In this document: piece after piece, positions 1 to 10,924 of the stretch
How the letters are laid out: each line of letters starts with the position of its first letter
Numbering within the stretch: the stretch's first letter is position 1
From: Apostichopus japonicus
Taxonomy: Eukaryota > Echinodermata > Holothuroidea > Aspidochirotida > Stichopodidae
Reading direction: 5' to 3'
Assembly: GCF_037975245.1 (NCBI RefSeq)
Contig: NC_092562.1
Coordinates: 10,951,001 to 11,015,000, forward strand
Length of the DNA stretch: 64,000 nucleotides
Made by a program: the position numbers and the translations under genes
Notes under the pieces: generated by a model
Told to the model about the DNA's origin: nothing
What the model saw: the letters and a program-made list of their open reading frames with translations, nothing else
Databases searched by the model: none

Positions 1-582
1 TAAACATTTCCCATTTCTACATTAACTTATAGCGTGTATTAAAACGTTAGGCCATATGAGACAAAGCGTGCCCTAGAGCTGCTGTATTAATAAGTAAGAT
101 TATGTAGAAAGCCTGCCTTCATTCAAGAGAATAAGGTTGAACGTTAGCATATTAGCACTATTTCGTAGGCCTGAAGTACCAGTACCTTCTTATGCCGTTA
201 TTTCCCATGTCCGAACCGACCAATCTTTCACGAAGTCACTAACACTGTTCTCGAACTGCTACAGAAAAATATCAGTATAGTACCACCCTGGAACACATCA
301 CATGACCCTCCATACATGGTACGCGCGCACCCAATTGACATGAATCCTCCAGATTCATTTACCTCGTTGAAGGGTAGGGGGAGGGGGTGTATGTAAATAG
401 TGGGAGGCTGTGACAAGAATGTTCTTTGCAAATATGGATAAAAATGATCGTTGATGGTATATGGGCGGGTGCAAATAGCAACTCAAATTAACCTTTGCCT
501 AATTTCATAACTGCAGGGCAAAGCTGGCGCGAAGGACTGGGATAAGAGGAGTTGCAGAAACTTACGGTAGGAAGTGTTCTCG
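1..582. other. Non-genic left edge
   Basis: I see no exon, RNA gene or recognisable repeat here. Short open frames have no family resemblance and no splice-site support. Confidence 0.5.
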
Positions 583-1138
583 TTAAAAGCATAGTGCAGG
601 TAAAGAAAATTGATATGTTACAGAGGAACATAATCTAAGCATTCTAGTGAAATTTGCATTCAATTCCTATGTACTGTTTTGAGATATTGACAGTTGAAGT
701 TATCTGATATTCTACCAAAAGTAAACTTGAAGCAAACAGGTGTGATGTCATAGTTACACACTGACAAATAATGTTTTGTTTTTTCTTTATTTTTCAGTCT
801 ATTGATTTGACCTTGGATTGGATAGGGTTACTAGTTTGTCTAAAGGGTATGTGAAGTTTATAAAATTCCGATACCTATGGTACATTCACCAGTTATGGTT
901 GCATCCGATTGTGGAGTATCAAATTATTTAAAGGAAACAAAACATTATTTATCAGTGTGCAACAACGACGTCACACCTGTTTGCTCCAAGTTCACGTTTG
1001 GTACGAAAGGTGGCAACTACGACTGTCAATATCTCAAAAACGGTATAAAGGAATTGAATGCAAATTTCATCAGAATGCTTAAATTATGTTCCTCTTTAAC
1101 ATATCAAAAAGAAATTTTGACCTGGACTATTCTTTTAA
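583..1138. mobile_element. Fold-back MITE flanked by TTAA
   Basis: Two arms of about 200 bp (roughly 587-783 and 934-1134) are imperfect reverse complements around a 150-bp centre. The element ends read AAGCATAGTGCAGGT on the left and, reverse complemented, AAGAATAGTCCAGGT on the right. Each end abuts a TTAA (583-586 and 1135-1138). TTAA target duplications are known for piggyBac and Kolobok transposons, so a non-autonomous relative is likely. The 88-codon open frame across the right arm is a by-product of the repeat, not a gene. Confidence 0.6.
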
Positions 1139-2353
1139 GGTAAAACATAGTGCGTAATTATGACATGCACGTAGGTAATTTACTCCTGTAATTTCTAATA
1201 ACGGTATCCGAACAAATTGTAACGGATATCACAGATGAGTTGGTAGGTACTACAAAGTGGAAAGGTCTATGTCTAATATAGCTGCGGAATATGGTTTACT
1301 ACGGGTGCAATGATGTCTGGTACCTTCTAGTGGCGCAACCATGTCTACTTCGTCCCCCCCCCCCGCCCTCCCGAAATAGTTAGGGGACACAGCCCCACTC
1401 TCACACAGAATATTACAAAAATTCGTAGTGTACAATAGTAATATTCAACCAAAAATCAAAAACCAAAAAGTCGAAAACTCTTCCAAAAATTATACCACCA
1501 TCTAAGCACTCTCAAAGGGGAAGGGCATCCTGGCCCCTTAGACATGCCCTTCCACTCAGTAGACCTTTCTCATGGACAACTTAACCCCCCCCCCCTCACT
1601 GCATCCCTGCCTCCGCCCCTGATATCATCACCGCGAATTATTATTGGATGACAATTTGACGCAATCTTCACCGGTTTGGAATGCAGATTGCGCTTGCGAT
1701 TAACAAGAGGTGGACATTTAAACCAGAACTGGCGAAATGGCTTCTTCCTTTTTTGCGTTTAATCTGTAATTTTACAACTGTTACAAACTTAATTGGCTAC
1801 CGAATATTACTAAAGATGAGATTAGGAAAGTTCAAGCTAAGATAGGCCTACCTTTCTATATTGATTCACCAGTTGAAGAATTATACGGTACTTAACATGT
1901 TATTGGAAAAAAAACTCCGGCAGCTCTATATATGTCTCCAGGTTAGTTAAAATTTGACTACTGAAACTGTAACAATGAAAGGCATCCCTGAGTACGTGTT
2001 ATTGTCATAATAATTGTCATAGTATTTGTAAATTCAACAATGAGATACAAAGAAAGAAAAAACACGCATTAAAGAGAAAACGCTGTATCGATCAGATCGA
2101 GTTTTTATTAAAGGTATCTGACATATTGTTGTAGTATTTGCTACTTTTATTAATCTGATATGGAATTTTCATGTGTAATCTTGATGAGCGCATTACGTCA
2201 TCGATATACGTAATTCATATATATGATCATAATCTAATTAGCGCCAGCTATAGTTACGGTATCTGATACGAAATTCATATATACCTATATACGTATGGAG
2301 TCGTTACTAAGGAGCCGTCAAAATGATAACATCTTTCTGTAAATACTCTATAC
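1139..2353. other. Non-genic stretch
   Basis: No exon or RNA gene is seen. It contains C-runs near 1356-1366 and 1586-1595 and AT-rich DNA. Confidence 0.5.
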
Positions 2354-2510
2354 AGGCGCGTATCCAGGATTTTCTAACCCGGGGGGCGCGAATTACCATC
2401 TAAGCGGAGCGCCACCATCGGTTGGCGCGCAGCGTACAAGAAAATTTCTGGTTTTGATACCCCCCAGATCACCGGAAACGGCACTTCTCGGGCTTGAAAA
2501 TGACCAACCA
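2354..2510 (+). repeat. Dispersed repeat family A, copy 1
   Basis: The unit starts near GGCGCGTATCCAGGAT and carries the core CTAAGCGGAGCGCCACCATC, followed by a GTTGGCGCG...GCGTAC segment and CGGAAACGGCACTTC. The same ordered blocks recur at 3564-3735, 16443-16650 and 42408-42600, all in the same orientation, with clear divergence between copies. Probably fragments of one SINE or LINE family; it has no coding capacity of its own. Confidence 0.65.
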
Positions 2511-3024
2511 GATGTACACTTTTGCCTGAGAACTGAACCAAGTATTTCCCAAAAGTTTTTTTTCCATCCATAACCTTTTTGAAGATTGTCACCAGTCACA
2601 TCATGTTCGACCTCATTGCATGTCCTATGGATCATTGCTTTTGTAGGTGATTCTACGTCACGGCCCACAATATCCGAAAGCCCTACTTTTCAAGGTTTTA
2701 AGCCAATTATTTGTTGAGAATTTGAAAATTCACATTTCTCGTGAATAAAATCACTTCAAAACATACCCATAATGTTGCACAAAATTCAATCTATGGACAA
2801 CCAATATAGAAAAACCTCCTTGAACCCCTAATAGACAGGTCAAAATTGCACGAGTAGAAGAAAGTATGATGAAGAATGTTGGTGAGGAAATTTTCGAAAA
2901 TTCAGACAGAGTTAATTTCTTGGTGTAGAAATATTAAAACCTCTTATAATGGCTATTATAAAACTTGGTTGAAGGAAATGAAAAATGCCAGATATTTCCG
3001 ATATCAGGTATATCGAAACCGAAC
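2511..3024. other. Non-genic stretch
   Basis: AT-rich DNA with no recognisable exon or repeat. Confidence 0.45.
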
Positions 3025-3035
3025 ACTACACACAT

Positions 3036-3460
3036 AGGCGTAGGTCCCGTAGGTGGCGGGGGCTGCAGCCCCCCCCCCCCCGCAACCATTTTTTTCGGGC
3101 ACCTACTGAAAGAAAACTAAATAGCAATGAATAGCTTATAAATGATCTCCTTGGTAATTAAAATAAAGTTGTAAGCTTGGCCGACATTACTACTGTAAAA
3201 GAGAGTTTTGACATAAATGGATCTGTATGCTTTTTCTCCATCTACATAAGATATTTCGTTGTTTACATTAGCATCCGGCGGTATACTGTGCAACTTTCAC
3301 GGACCGTAAGGTACACGATGCCATACAATGTAATGACCGATGCTTGCTTATATGATATTGGCATCGATGTGTTGAACGCGCGCCAAGCGCGCGAAAAAAT
3401 TCTGCTTTTTTTCGGGCAAGTCGTTACAGCCCCAAATCCAATTGGGCTCCTACGCCTTTG
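3036..3460. mobile_element. Composite SINE-like element with 11-bp target duplication
   Basis: The direct repeat ACTACACACAT flanks the element at 3025-3035 and 3461-3471, as expected of a target-site duplication. The left end starts AGGCGTAGG, then a GGGGGCTGCAGCC block, a 13-C run (3069-3081) and TTTTTTTCGGGCA. The right end is the same sequence inverted (GGGC, TTACAGCCCC, then CCTACGCC). So two head regions of one repeat family face each other and moved, or were inserted, as one 425-bp unit. Confidence 0.6.
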
Positions 3461-3563
3461 ACTACACACATAGACAGTATTTTGAGGCTGTTCATCGTGG
3501 AACATGCATTTCAAAGCTCACTGATATGATGTTATATCTGCTCTTTGCTTTAAAAATTCGAAC

Positions 3564-3735
3564 AGGCGTGTAGCGAGTAATTGCCAAGGGAGGGGCGAAG
3601 CCTGTAGGCAAACTATCTAAGCGAAGCGCCACCATGGGTTGGCGCGAAGCGTACAAGAAAAATTTTGGCCGAAAATGCCTCCCAGATCGCTGGAAATGAC
3701 ACTTCCCAGGCCTTGTAAGTTGCATCTAAGCATTG
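3564..3735 (+). repeat. Dispersed repeat family A, copy 2
   Basis: Same block order as 2354-2510: AGGCGTG start, CTAAGCGAAGCGCCACCATG core, TTGGCGCGAAGCGTAC, then CTCCCAGATCGCTGGAAATG. Truncated or diverged at both ends. A G-run follows at about 3779-3788. Confidence 0.6.
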
Positions 3736-4103
3736 TCTATTTGAAATTACTAGCGATGTCATAAAGAAAATTTGCTCGGGGGGGGGGGCGGTCGCCCCCT
3801 TCCCGAAATGCGTCATGTTCCCCGACGACTCGGTCGAGTTCAAGACCAGCCACAGTTGGTTCCATATAGCACAATTGTACTTCAATTTGTACAATTGTTT
3901 AAGGCGTCCATACACACACACGCGTTATGATAAACCATATATAGTATTTATATAGATACATTAGTGAGAGAGGACAAATGGAAACGTCAAAAATGGAGTT
4001 GTCGGTGTAAGGGGTAGGGTGAGGCGCACACCCCCTCCGTAATCCTTATCTGTCACTGGCTACCCTGTGTATATAATAGGGATCAGCGCTTTAACTATGA
4101 CTG

Positions 4104-4312
4104 TTCCTCTTTCTCTTCCCGAGGTCTTGGCTCTCTTCTACTCCCTCCTTTTCTCCCTTTTCTCTCTTTTTTCTTTTTCTTTTCCCTTCCTTTCTCTCCT
4201 CCTTTTCTTTTTTCCCCCTCCTTTTCCCTTTTTTCTTCTCTTTTTTTCTCTCCTCTTTTCCTTACCCGGGGGGCGCGCGCCCCCAACGCCCCCCCTGGAT
4301 ACGCACCTGCTA
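4104..4312 (-). repeat. Polypyrimidine tract joined to a G/C-rich SINE head
   Basis: About 155 bases (4106-4262) are almost pure C/T on the plus strand. They run into a GC palindrome (GGGGGGCGCGCGCCCCC) and then CTGGATACGCACCTG. The same layout occurs at 43195-43320, where the last part is CTGGATCCGCGCCTGG. Read on the minus strand this is a CAGGCGCGGATCCAG-type head with a long purine-rich tail, a SINE-like architecture. The apparent open frames are low complexity. Confidence 0.5.
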
Positions 4313-7300
4313 TAGTTATACTGTAGCAATTTTCAACAAATTGAAAAATTGTTCAGTTCAACATGCTAACAGTTTGCAACAAACTTACAAATTCATTGAA
4401 TCTAAGAAGTCAGGAAATTCATCATTTTGCTGCAAAAGGACAAAATGGTTTTTTTCCCTATCAAATGTCATCAACTAAACAATGCAGTAAAATGATGAAT
4501 ACATCATTTAACATATTAAACCAAATTTACTACTTGACAACAATATGATGAATTATGCTCAGAAATGCATAATTTTAACCATTAGTTTTGTAACAAACGA
4601 TTTATACTCAACGCATCAAGAACGTCATCACTTCAACAATTTAAAACAAAAGGATATTTAATTGATCATTTACTAAATCTCACGATGAAAATCAACAGTT
4701 TGCCACAAAATGATGAATTACACTCTCACCGGAATAATGTCATCATGCCAACATTTTGCAGCAAAATGTTGAGTTGCAGCCAAATTTACAGAAACAGATC
4801 TTTATACATTTTGACGACATCGTAACCTTTCGATGATAATTTATGCTATAATTTCAGTATAGTAAAGCAGAGAGGATTATATAATTTCACATTAAAATAA
4901 GATGAGGTCGATCTAACTTGCAAAATATTTAAAGGACACCTTTAAGCGCAATTGTAATGTTTATGTGTTATATACAGAACCATTTAGACATCTGAGGCTC
5001 ATCAGATGAAGTGGCTGGAATGCCTATTCTAACGCACCATCAAGCCGTTGGGCCAGTCCCTCTGATGCAACAACAAAAAAGTCCAATTAAGAAACATTCA
5101 CGGCCTTTAATAACACGTTTAGAATGCACTACACATTTGTCAAGGACTTATCATGTTGAGTGTCACCTAAGAGTGCTCTGTGTTGTTTATATGAAGTATG
5201 AAGAACATTTCTTTGCTTTGAATTAGTTATAAATAATAGATCAGTAAACATTGACAGTTTGGTTTGCAATGAGGAGACGACGTTGAGGCAAACTCTCAAT
5301 ATTCATAATGTTATAATCAAAAGATAAGAAATGAAAAGATTGTTGGTAACGTTTCCACATACCCTGGCAGGACTGCTTCGTCAACGAATAGTGTGACACA
5401 CGGTACAGAATATCCCACTGAGAACTTAAACAAGTATAAAATATCCGTGGTGAGTTTTTTTTTTTCTAAACACAACCGTATGTAGGATCTACCCCGTTTG
5501 TATAGACAACGAACGTTGAGCCACGACTTGTTGTTCCATTTTTTTTGGTAATATATCGTTACAGGTCATCATTAGTGGCCCTAAATATGCAAAGGGTGGC
5601 TACTGATCCTCCAAAAGCAGTTAATTCCAGGTTTGAATTAGACAAGGATAGCATACAGATTGAACTTCATGTGATTTAGAATAAATTCAAGGAAGAGAGA
5701 AAAGTAACACACCCGGCTAGCAAACTAGTACCAAGTTTGTTGAGTATAGGGATTGAGTTCGAGTGAGGTTCGAATTACTGTCTTCATTTGTATTGTATAT
5801 TACTATTCATATATAGGCATATTTCCATTGATTGAATATGCTTTCCATATTTTCCTTCCGTCGGCTCGGAATATTTTAGCCCAATTAGTCAGGCTATACG
5901 GAAGCATTGAAGAATCGCCCCAAACCGCGTGCCGCGCTCTGAAAAAGTTAACTTTCCGTTGCTTGCAAGTGAAGTTTCCTGCTTATTGCTACAATATGCA
6001 GACAGTAATATAATGTGATACCTTGTTATCTTTAGCTGGACCTGAGATGTCCATCGTTGTATCGTTTGTACGATGTGCTGTGGGTATTGACCGCAGCTGT
6101 ATGTATTGACTGTACACTATAGTGTCTAATTACCGACGGTAGCAAGCTGTGTGTGTATTTTCTGGGATCGATGGTGGTGTCTAACACTTCTGTTACACCT
6201 CATTCGAAACTAGGTCAGATTACCAGCATGAGACGTTTCTTTGTGCGTGAGTCTTCACATCCTTTAAGACCGGATGTCCACACTCAGAAAGCCACGCCCC
6301 TAAATAAGAAAGGCGCACCTGTTTTGTTATTTATCAAACGACGTATCCGGTACAGGTATAGATTTAGTGAAAAACAGAACTTGTTTTATAGCTGCTGGAT
6401 CAAAAGATTATGAAACCGTTCTGCACGATCCTTTCAAGATGTTAGCGCCTCTTTCCTCTCAGGAAGAGTACTGAATGAGCTTTAATTGTCTATAGTATGT
6501 TTGAATATTAGCGCCTCCCTCCACAATCAAGGAAATTAGCTCACAATGTATATTGTTATGTTGTTGAATATGTTGCTAAAACAACCGTTTAAATAAGCCC
6601 GTTACTCAGGTTCAAACCATGGAGCTGAAATAGCTCTATGTTCAAACAAAGCAATATGATAGCCTATATAGACCTATACCGGGAATTACCGAAAAGTGGA
6701 GTTTTCCAGAAACTTACCAGCTGGTACAGTTTGTATATAGCTTAAAATAAACGGGGGGGGGGGGGGGACAGAAAGGGATCCGGGATTTGAAAAGGAGTGC
6801 AGCGTGTGGCTCTGGGATCGATGAAAGCAACTCCCATGGAAGGGCCGGGACTTCCCCTAGAAAATAAAACTTCCAACGTGAAATGGTGCCGTCATAAAGG
6901 CATATTTATAGGCTATACATATTAGGAGGTCCACGCGCAAGGTTGTGCTGAAGGCTACTTCAAGGAGTCCCGCATGGGATGTAGAATATTGTAAAGCCTG
7001 TTTGAGATAAATTTATCTATTTATAGACTTATGAGATGAATTTGTCAGAATAGACTTATAGGTTAAGACGCAGAGTATATATGCTACATACTATAGCTCC
7101 CCTATAAGTTAAACGCACAACATATAAGTTCACAATAGCTCCGCCGAGCGTTAAACGCACTGTATATACGCTACATAAATAGCTCCCCCACTGACAATAT
7201 TGGCATACCCCCTCCCGCCCGCACGTATTTCACAGAGGGGTTGAGTTTGATAATGGTTACACACAGATAACAGAGGCAGTTTTTTCATCGTATATATTAC

Positions 7301-7866
7301 GATCTCACCATGGAGCTATAAACAGATCTCACGAAGACTCGGAATTTGCATAACAAAGGCTTGACTTTATAACGTCATCATAATGAAACTATTTATATTG
7401 GAAGAAATACAACCATCAGAGGATTATGTGTAACGTTGCAATACAGCTTTCCTTGAATTAATGCAGTCACGCGGCACAAGGCTGTGTATCTCTAGCAGTT
7501 AAACAAAACAGCTGATTTAACTAAGTTCTTGGCATGATTTGCTTCGCCGAATAGTAAGACGTTCACCTTATGGTATGACTTGGTAGGATATATGTTATGC
7601 TGTTACTACGGTGATTTGTACTGTTGATTCGGTTACCAACGTTGTATGATCGCTTGTATACCGTCACACTATTGCCAATACAGCTCTGACATTTCCTATA
7701 TCTCACATACACGAACAAAGCCCCGAATTTAATAAAGTTTAGTTGTAGCAATGACTCGACAAAATGGCGGCCTGTGACTATTAGTCGTGTATACCAGGGA
7801 GCCGTTCCACTGCAGGTTTTACGCAAGTTGTAACAGCTGATCGACGGTATTTCAGAACGATATTAT
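4313..7866. other. Non-genic stretch
   Basis: No coding exon is supportable. Visible structure: a loose AAAATGATGAAT-type repetition at 4360-4790, a 15-G run at 6753-6767, and two related ~35-bp blocks ending ATAGCTCCCC at about 7065-7190. Confidence 0.45.
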
Positions 7867-7896
7867 CACTTCTACGGAGAGCCAAACGTTCCATAA

Positions 7897-8120
7897 ATGT
7901 CGAAAAAGAAAGTGAAGTGTCCAAGTTAATATATATATGTCCAAATCGATATCAACATGTCACAATTCGATATCAGCATGTTACAATTCCATATGAACAT
8001 GTCGAAACAAAATACAATATGCCATTGCGTCTATCAACATGTCAAATTCAACATCAGCATGTCGAAAACTTGTAACAGCATGCCATTACTACATTGGTCA
8101 TGTCAACATGCTATATTTAC
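7897..8120 (+). repeat. Eleven-unit 20/21-bp phased motif array (left arm)
   Basis: Units beginning ATGTC, ATGTT, ATGCC or (once) GTGTC start at 7897, 7917, 7937, 7957, 7978, 7999, 8019, 8039, 8059, 8080 and 8100. The mean spacing is 20.3 bp, close to two DNA helical turns. Many units end TATCAAC or ATCAGC. Three more units lie at 8167, 8187 and 8208. The mirror array sits in the right arm at about 9710-9933. Confidence 0.7.
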
Positions 8121-9059
8121 GTCGTGCTATAATTTTGGCACTTCGGCGCGCGCCAACGTTTCGTATATGTCGAGATTTATTTCAGTATGTCCAAAACTTG
8201 TGTCAGCATGGTGAGCGAAGAGTAGTGAAGTATTGCCATGACAACGTTGCACATGGTTCGTGTCGTTCACACGGTACTATGGTTGAATCATGGAGCTATA
8301 AACAGAAGGAGAAAAACCACTTTGAAGTATCATTGTAACCGACAAAATTTGATCGCCATAAGTAAACATGCCTCAGGGCACAAACACGGGTAAAGCCATC
8401 ATCAGCTATTACGTAATCCTGGTACAAAGGTCATTTCGTATATAGCGTCCCTCACAACATAACAACAGACACTCCGATCCTAACGTATATGTAATTGAAA
8501 TAGTATACACAGTACTCATATATGTTACGTTACGCATACCTGTAAGAATTTCGATCGGAATATATCTTTCATTTCTCACCGAATCATGCGAAGATTCGTA
8601 TTTAATAATTAATTGTTTATCTCAGCATATATTTCATCGCAATATATGAACAAGTAATGGCGAAATAGGTACTTTAAGTCAAGTGTAAGGGGCTTTATTA
8701 TCTTGCCCATATACTTTATACTTGTTATCTTTATTTTTGGTGGGCTTCTTGTACAAGCTACGGCTTCCAAGCCCTTCCACCATTTTCTCTCCGAAATTTC
8801 CATTATTTTTCTTTTATATGATTTATTACTTATTATTTTCTTTGCATGGTATTGTCTTCACAGTCCTATTATTATATAAACATTGTGAGGAAATGGAAAA
8901 ATAAATGAAATGAAATAAAACTTTTTCTTCGTTCGTTAGGCAAATAACATTAGTGCTGTTTGTTATTGCATTTGGAACCTAGTGTTATAAAATTAACAAA
9001 ATTAATTTAACACGAAACATGGCTGCCAAAAAACTTTGTATCCGCCGAGGACATTAGAA

Positions 9060-9405
9060 ATGTTCATGCTACAGGATATAGTTGAATTTATGGTGAAGCT
9101 GATGATTGAAGAGTTTGAGAGGCTGGATGTTCCAGACAACATAAATTTGGAAGATACATTAATTGTTAAAAAAACATGAGGAACAAATTCTAAGATAATT
9201 AGCAGGTTATGTGCCATTTGCCCTTAAAAAACGTTACATGAAAGTTAAGAGTACTCAGAATGCTTTAATATTTTTACAGTACTTAAACTGTATGTCTGTT
9301 GCAGGTGAAGGTCACAGTTTTTTAGATGAGTTGCGACCAATGGGATCGACTCACACACCCACCGCCGTGCCTGCCTATGCCAGTCACGGGAATACATCGA
9401 TATAG
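9060..9405 (+). pseudogene. Decayed reading frame inside the long-TIR element
   Basis: Two plus-strand frames look like one broken protein. From ATG 9060, 39 codons run to TGA at 9177-9179, with an acidic helical stretch (EFMVKLMIEEFERLDVPDNI). One base out of register, at an A-run (about 9168-9174), the frame continues KKHEEQILR, meets TAA at 9196-9198, then LAGYVPFALKKRYMKVKSTQ and on to about 9405. The ATTGTTAAAAAAACATGAGG site fits a homopolymer frameshift. I do not recognise the family. Its place in the spacer suggests a remnant of an element-encoded or captured gene. The earlier frame reaches back to about 9011 without a stop or ATG. Confidence 0.4.
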
Positions 9406-9996
9406 CAAAATTACGTAATCAGTTCCTGTTCCCGTTTCGGATAAACATCCCTCGTGACCTCCGCGGAGCGCAACAGATGTAACCCCTGAGGGAACGAAAC
9501 GTATCTCACTAAGGAAAAGTCGTAGCTTTCCGCTACAGTATATTCAACCATAGTACCGTGTGAACGACACGAACCATGTGCAACGTTGTCATGGCAATAC
9601 TTCACTACTCTTCGCTCACCATGCTGACACAAGTTTTGGACATACTGAAATAAATCTCGACATATACGAAACGTTGGCGCGCGCCGAAGTGCCAAAATTA
9701 TAGCACGACGTAAATATAGCATGTTGACATGACCAATGTAGTAATGGCATGCTGTTACAAGTTTTCGACATGCTGATGTTGAATTTGACATGTTGATAGA
9801 CGCAATGGCATATTGTATTTTGTTTCGACATGTTCATATGGAATTGTAACATGCTGATATCGAATTGTAACATGTTGATATCGATTTGGACATATATATA
9901 TTAACTTGGACACTTCACTTTCTTTTTCGACATTTATGGAACGTTTGGCTCTCCGTACACTTCTATCTACCAGACATAACGTAGTGTGAGGCCGTA

Positions 9997-10924
9997 TTCC
10001 CGGGTGCGAAATTATTTTTCCCACTTCGACGCGGCCACATGGGCGTGGCTTATGAAATACGTCAGAGGCCGGCAAGTTTGTGACTTCGACTTCGAGCTCT
10101 TTACGTATATAGCTCTTTAATTATATACTCAGCTAATATACTCAGGCCCAATATACTCAGGCCTAAGACATGACTTCATGAGATCCATGATGATGTTCGA
10201 CTGCTTCTCCCAGTCAATCGGGTCTTATGGAGCTCTTGAGGTAAATTCCATCACAAAATCAAACTGTGTTTGTTTATTAGATGTGTTATGAACCTCCCGT
10301 GTCAGGAAAAGTTTGGAAAAGAACCTCCCGTGACAGCAGGGTCTGGAAAAGTTATAAATGAACCTCCCGTGGTATTGATTATTACACTTCAAATTACACC
10401 AGGTAGGCCCACTGACCTTTCAATGCTAAAAACCTACAAAGATACATGTATTGTATTGTGCCCCATATTGTTTTATCCATCATTCTAAATTATTTGTTCA
10501 TTTATAAATGAACCCACTTTTAAACTGCAGTAAGGAGCCTGCGTGCTTTCATCATTAGTTTACGTACGCTACTGGGTATTGTTACGGACTTGAAATATTC
10601 TACCCATTTTATAAAACAGTTGTCACTTGCGTCTGTATTAACTATAACCAGGGAGCTGTTACTGTTAGAGTAGCAGCTCCCTGCTATAACTATGACTAAA
10701 TAGCAATGTCCCTCTGTACTATACTATTTATTATACTGGTACGTGTACTAGAATCCCTGACATGTAACTTAATTGAGAACTTTCAGCACCCAAACAAACA
10801 CCCGAGAGATATCACTGCATAGTCTGTGACGTAGACCAATAAGCCGTAACAACGACCGATAGTCCACGCCCATTATGCTAATATGGCCGCGTCGAAGTGG
10901 GAAAAATAATTTCGCTTCCCGGGT
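9997..10924. mobile_element. Mutator-like MITE copy 1 with 9-bp target duplication
   Basis: The element 10006-10915 (910 bp) has ends reading GCGAAATTATTTTTCCCACT inward on both sides (TIR at least 30 bp, through CGACGCGGCC). TTCCCGGGT is duplicated at 9997-10005 and 10916-10924. Nine-base duplications are typical of Mutator-like elements. Inside are three TATACTCAG-type units, three GAACCTCCCGTG blocks and a 15-bp-stem hairpin (10649-10683, CAGGGAGCTG...CAGCTCCCTG). There is no transposase, so it is non-autonomous. It lies 40 bp right of the long-TIR element. Confidence 0.8.

Larger units (their letters stand above)
7873..9957. mobile_element. Long-TIR transposon, 416-bp arms, 6-bp target duplication
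   Basis: The left arm 7873-8288 and right arm 9542-9957 are near-identical reverse complements of equal length (416 bp) around a 1253-bp spacer. Frame translations of the two arms agree over about 80 residues, so the arms are young or kept alike by gene conversion. Both ends read TACGGAGAGCCAAACGTTCC inward. CACTTC flanks the element on both sides (7867-7872 and 9958-9963), a 6-bp target duplication. Six-base duplications with TIRs of hundreds of bases are known for Polinton/Maverick elements, but the ends here do not start with AG, so I leave the superfamily open. No intact transposase is present. Confidence 0.75.

Noticed and set aside
877-1143. 88-codon plus-strand open frame
   Set aside because: It lies across the right arm of the TTAA-flanked fold-back element and matches the inverse of the left arm; no protein features.
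4067-4329. Three overlapping low-complexity frames
   Set aside because: Polypyrimidine SINE tail, not coding.
8039-8338. Protein-like open frames repeated at 8039-8338 (+) and 9411-9791 (-)
   Set aside because: They are the two identical arms of the long inverted repeat; the open frame follows from the 20/21-bp repeat lacking stops.
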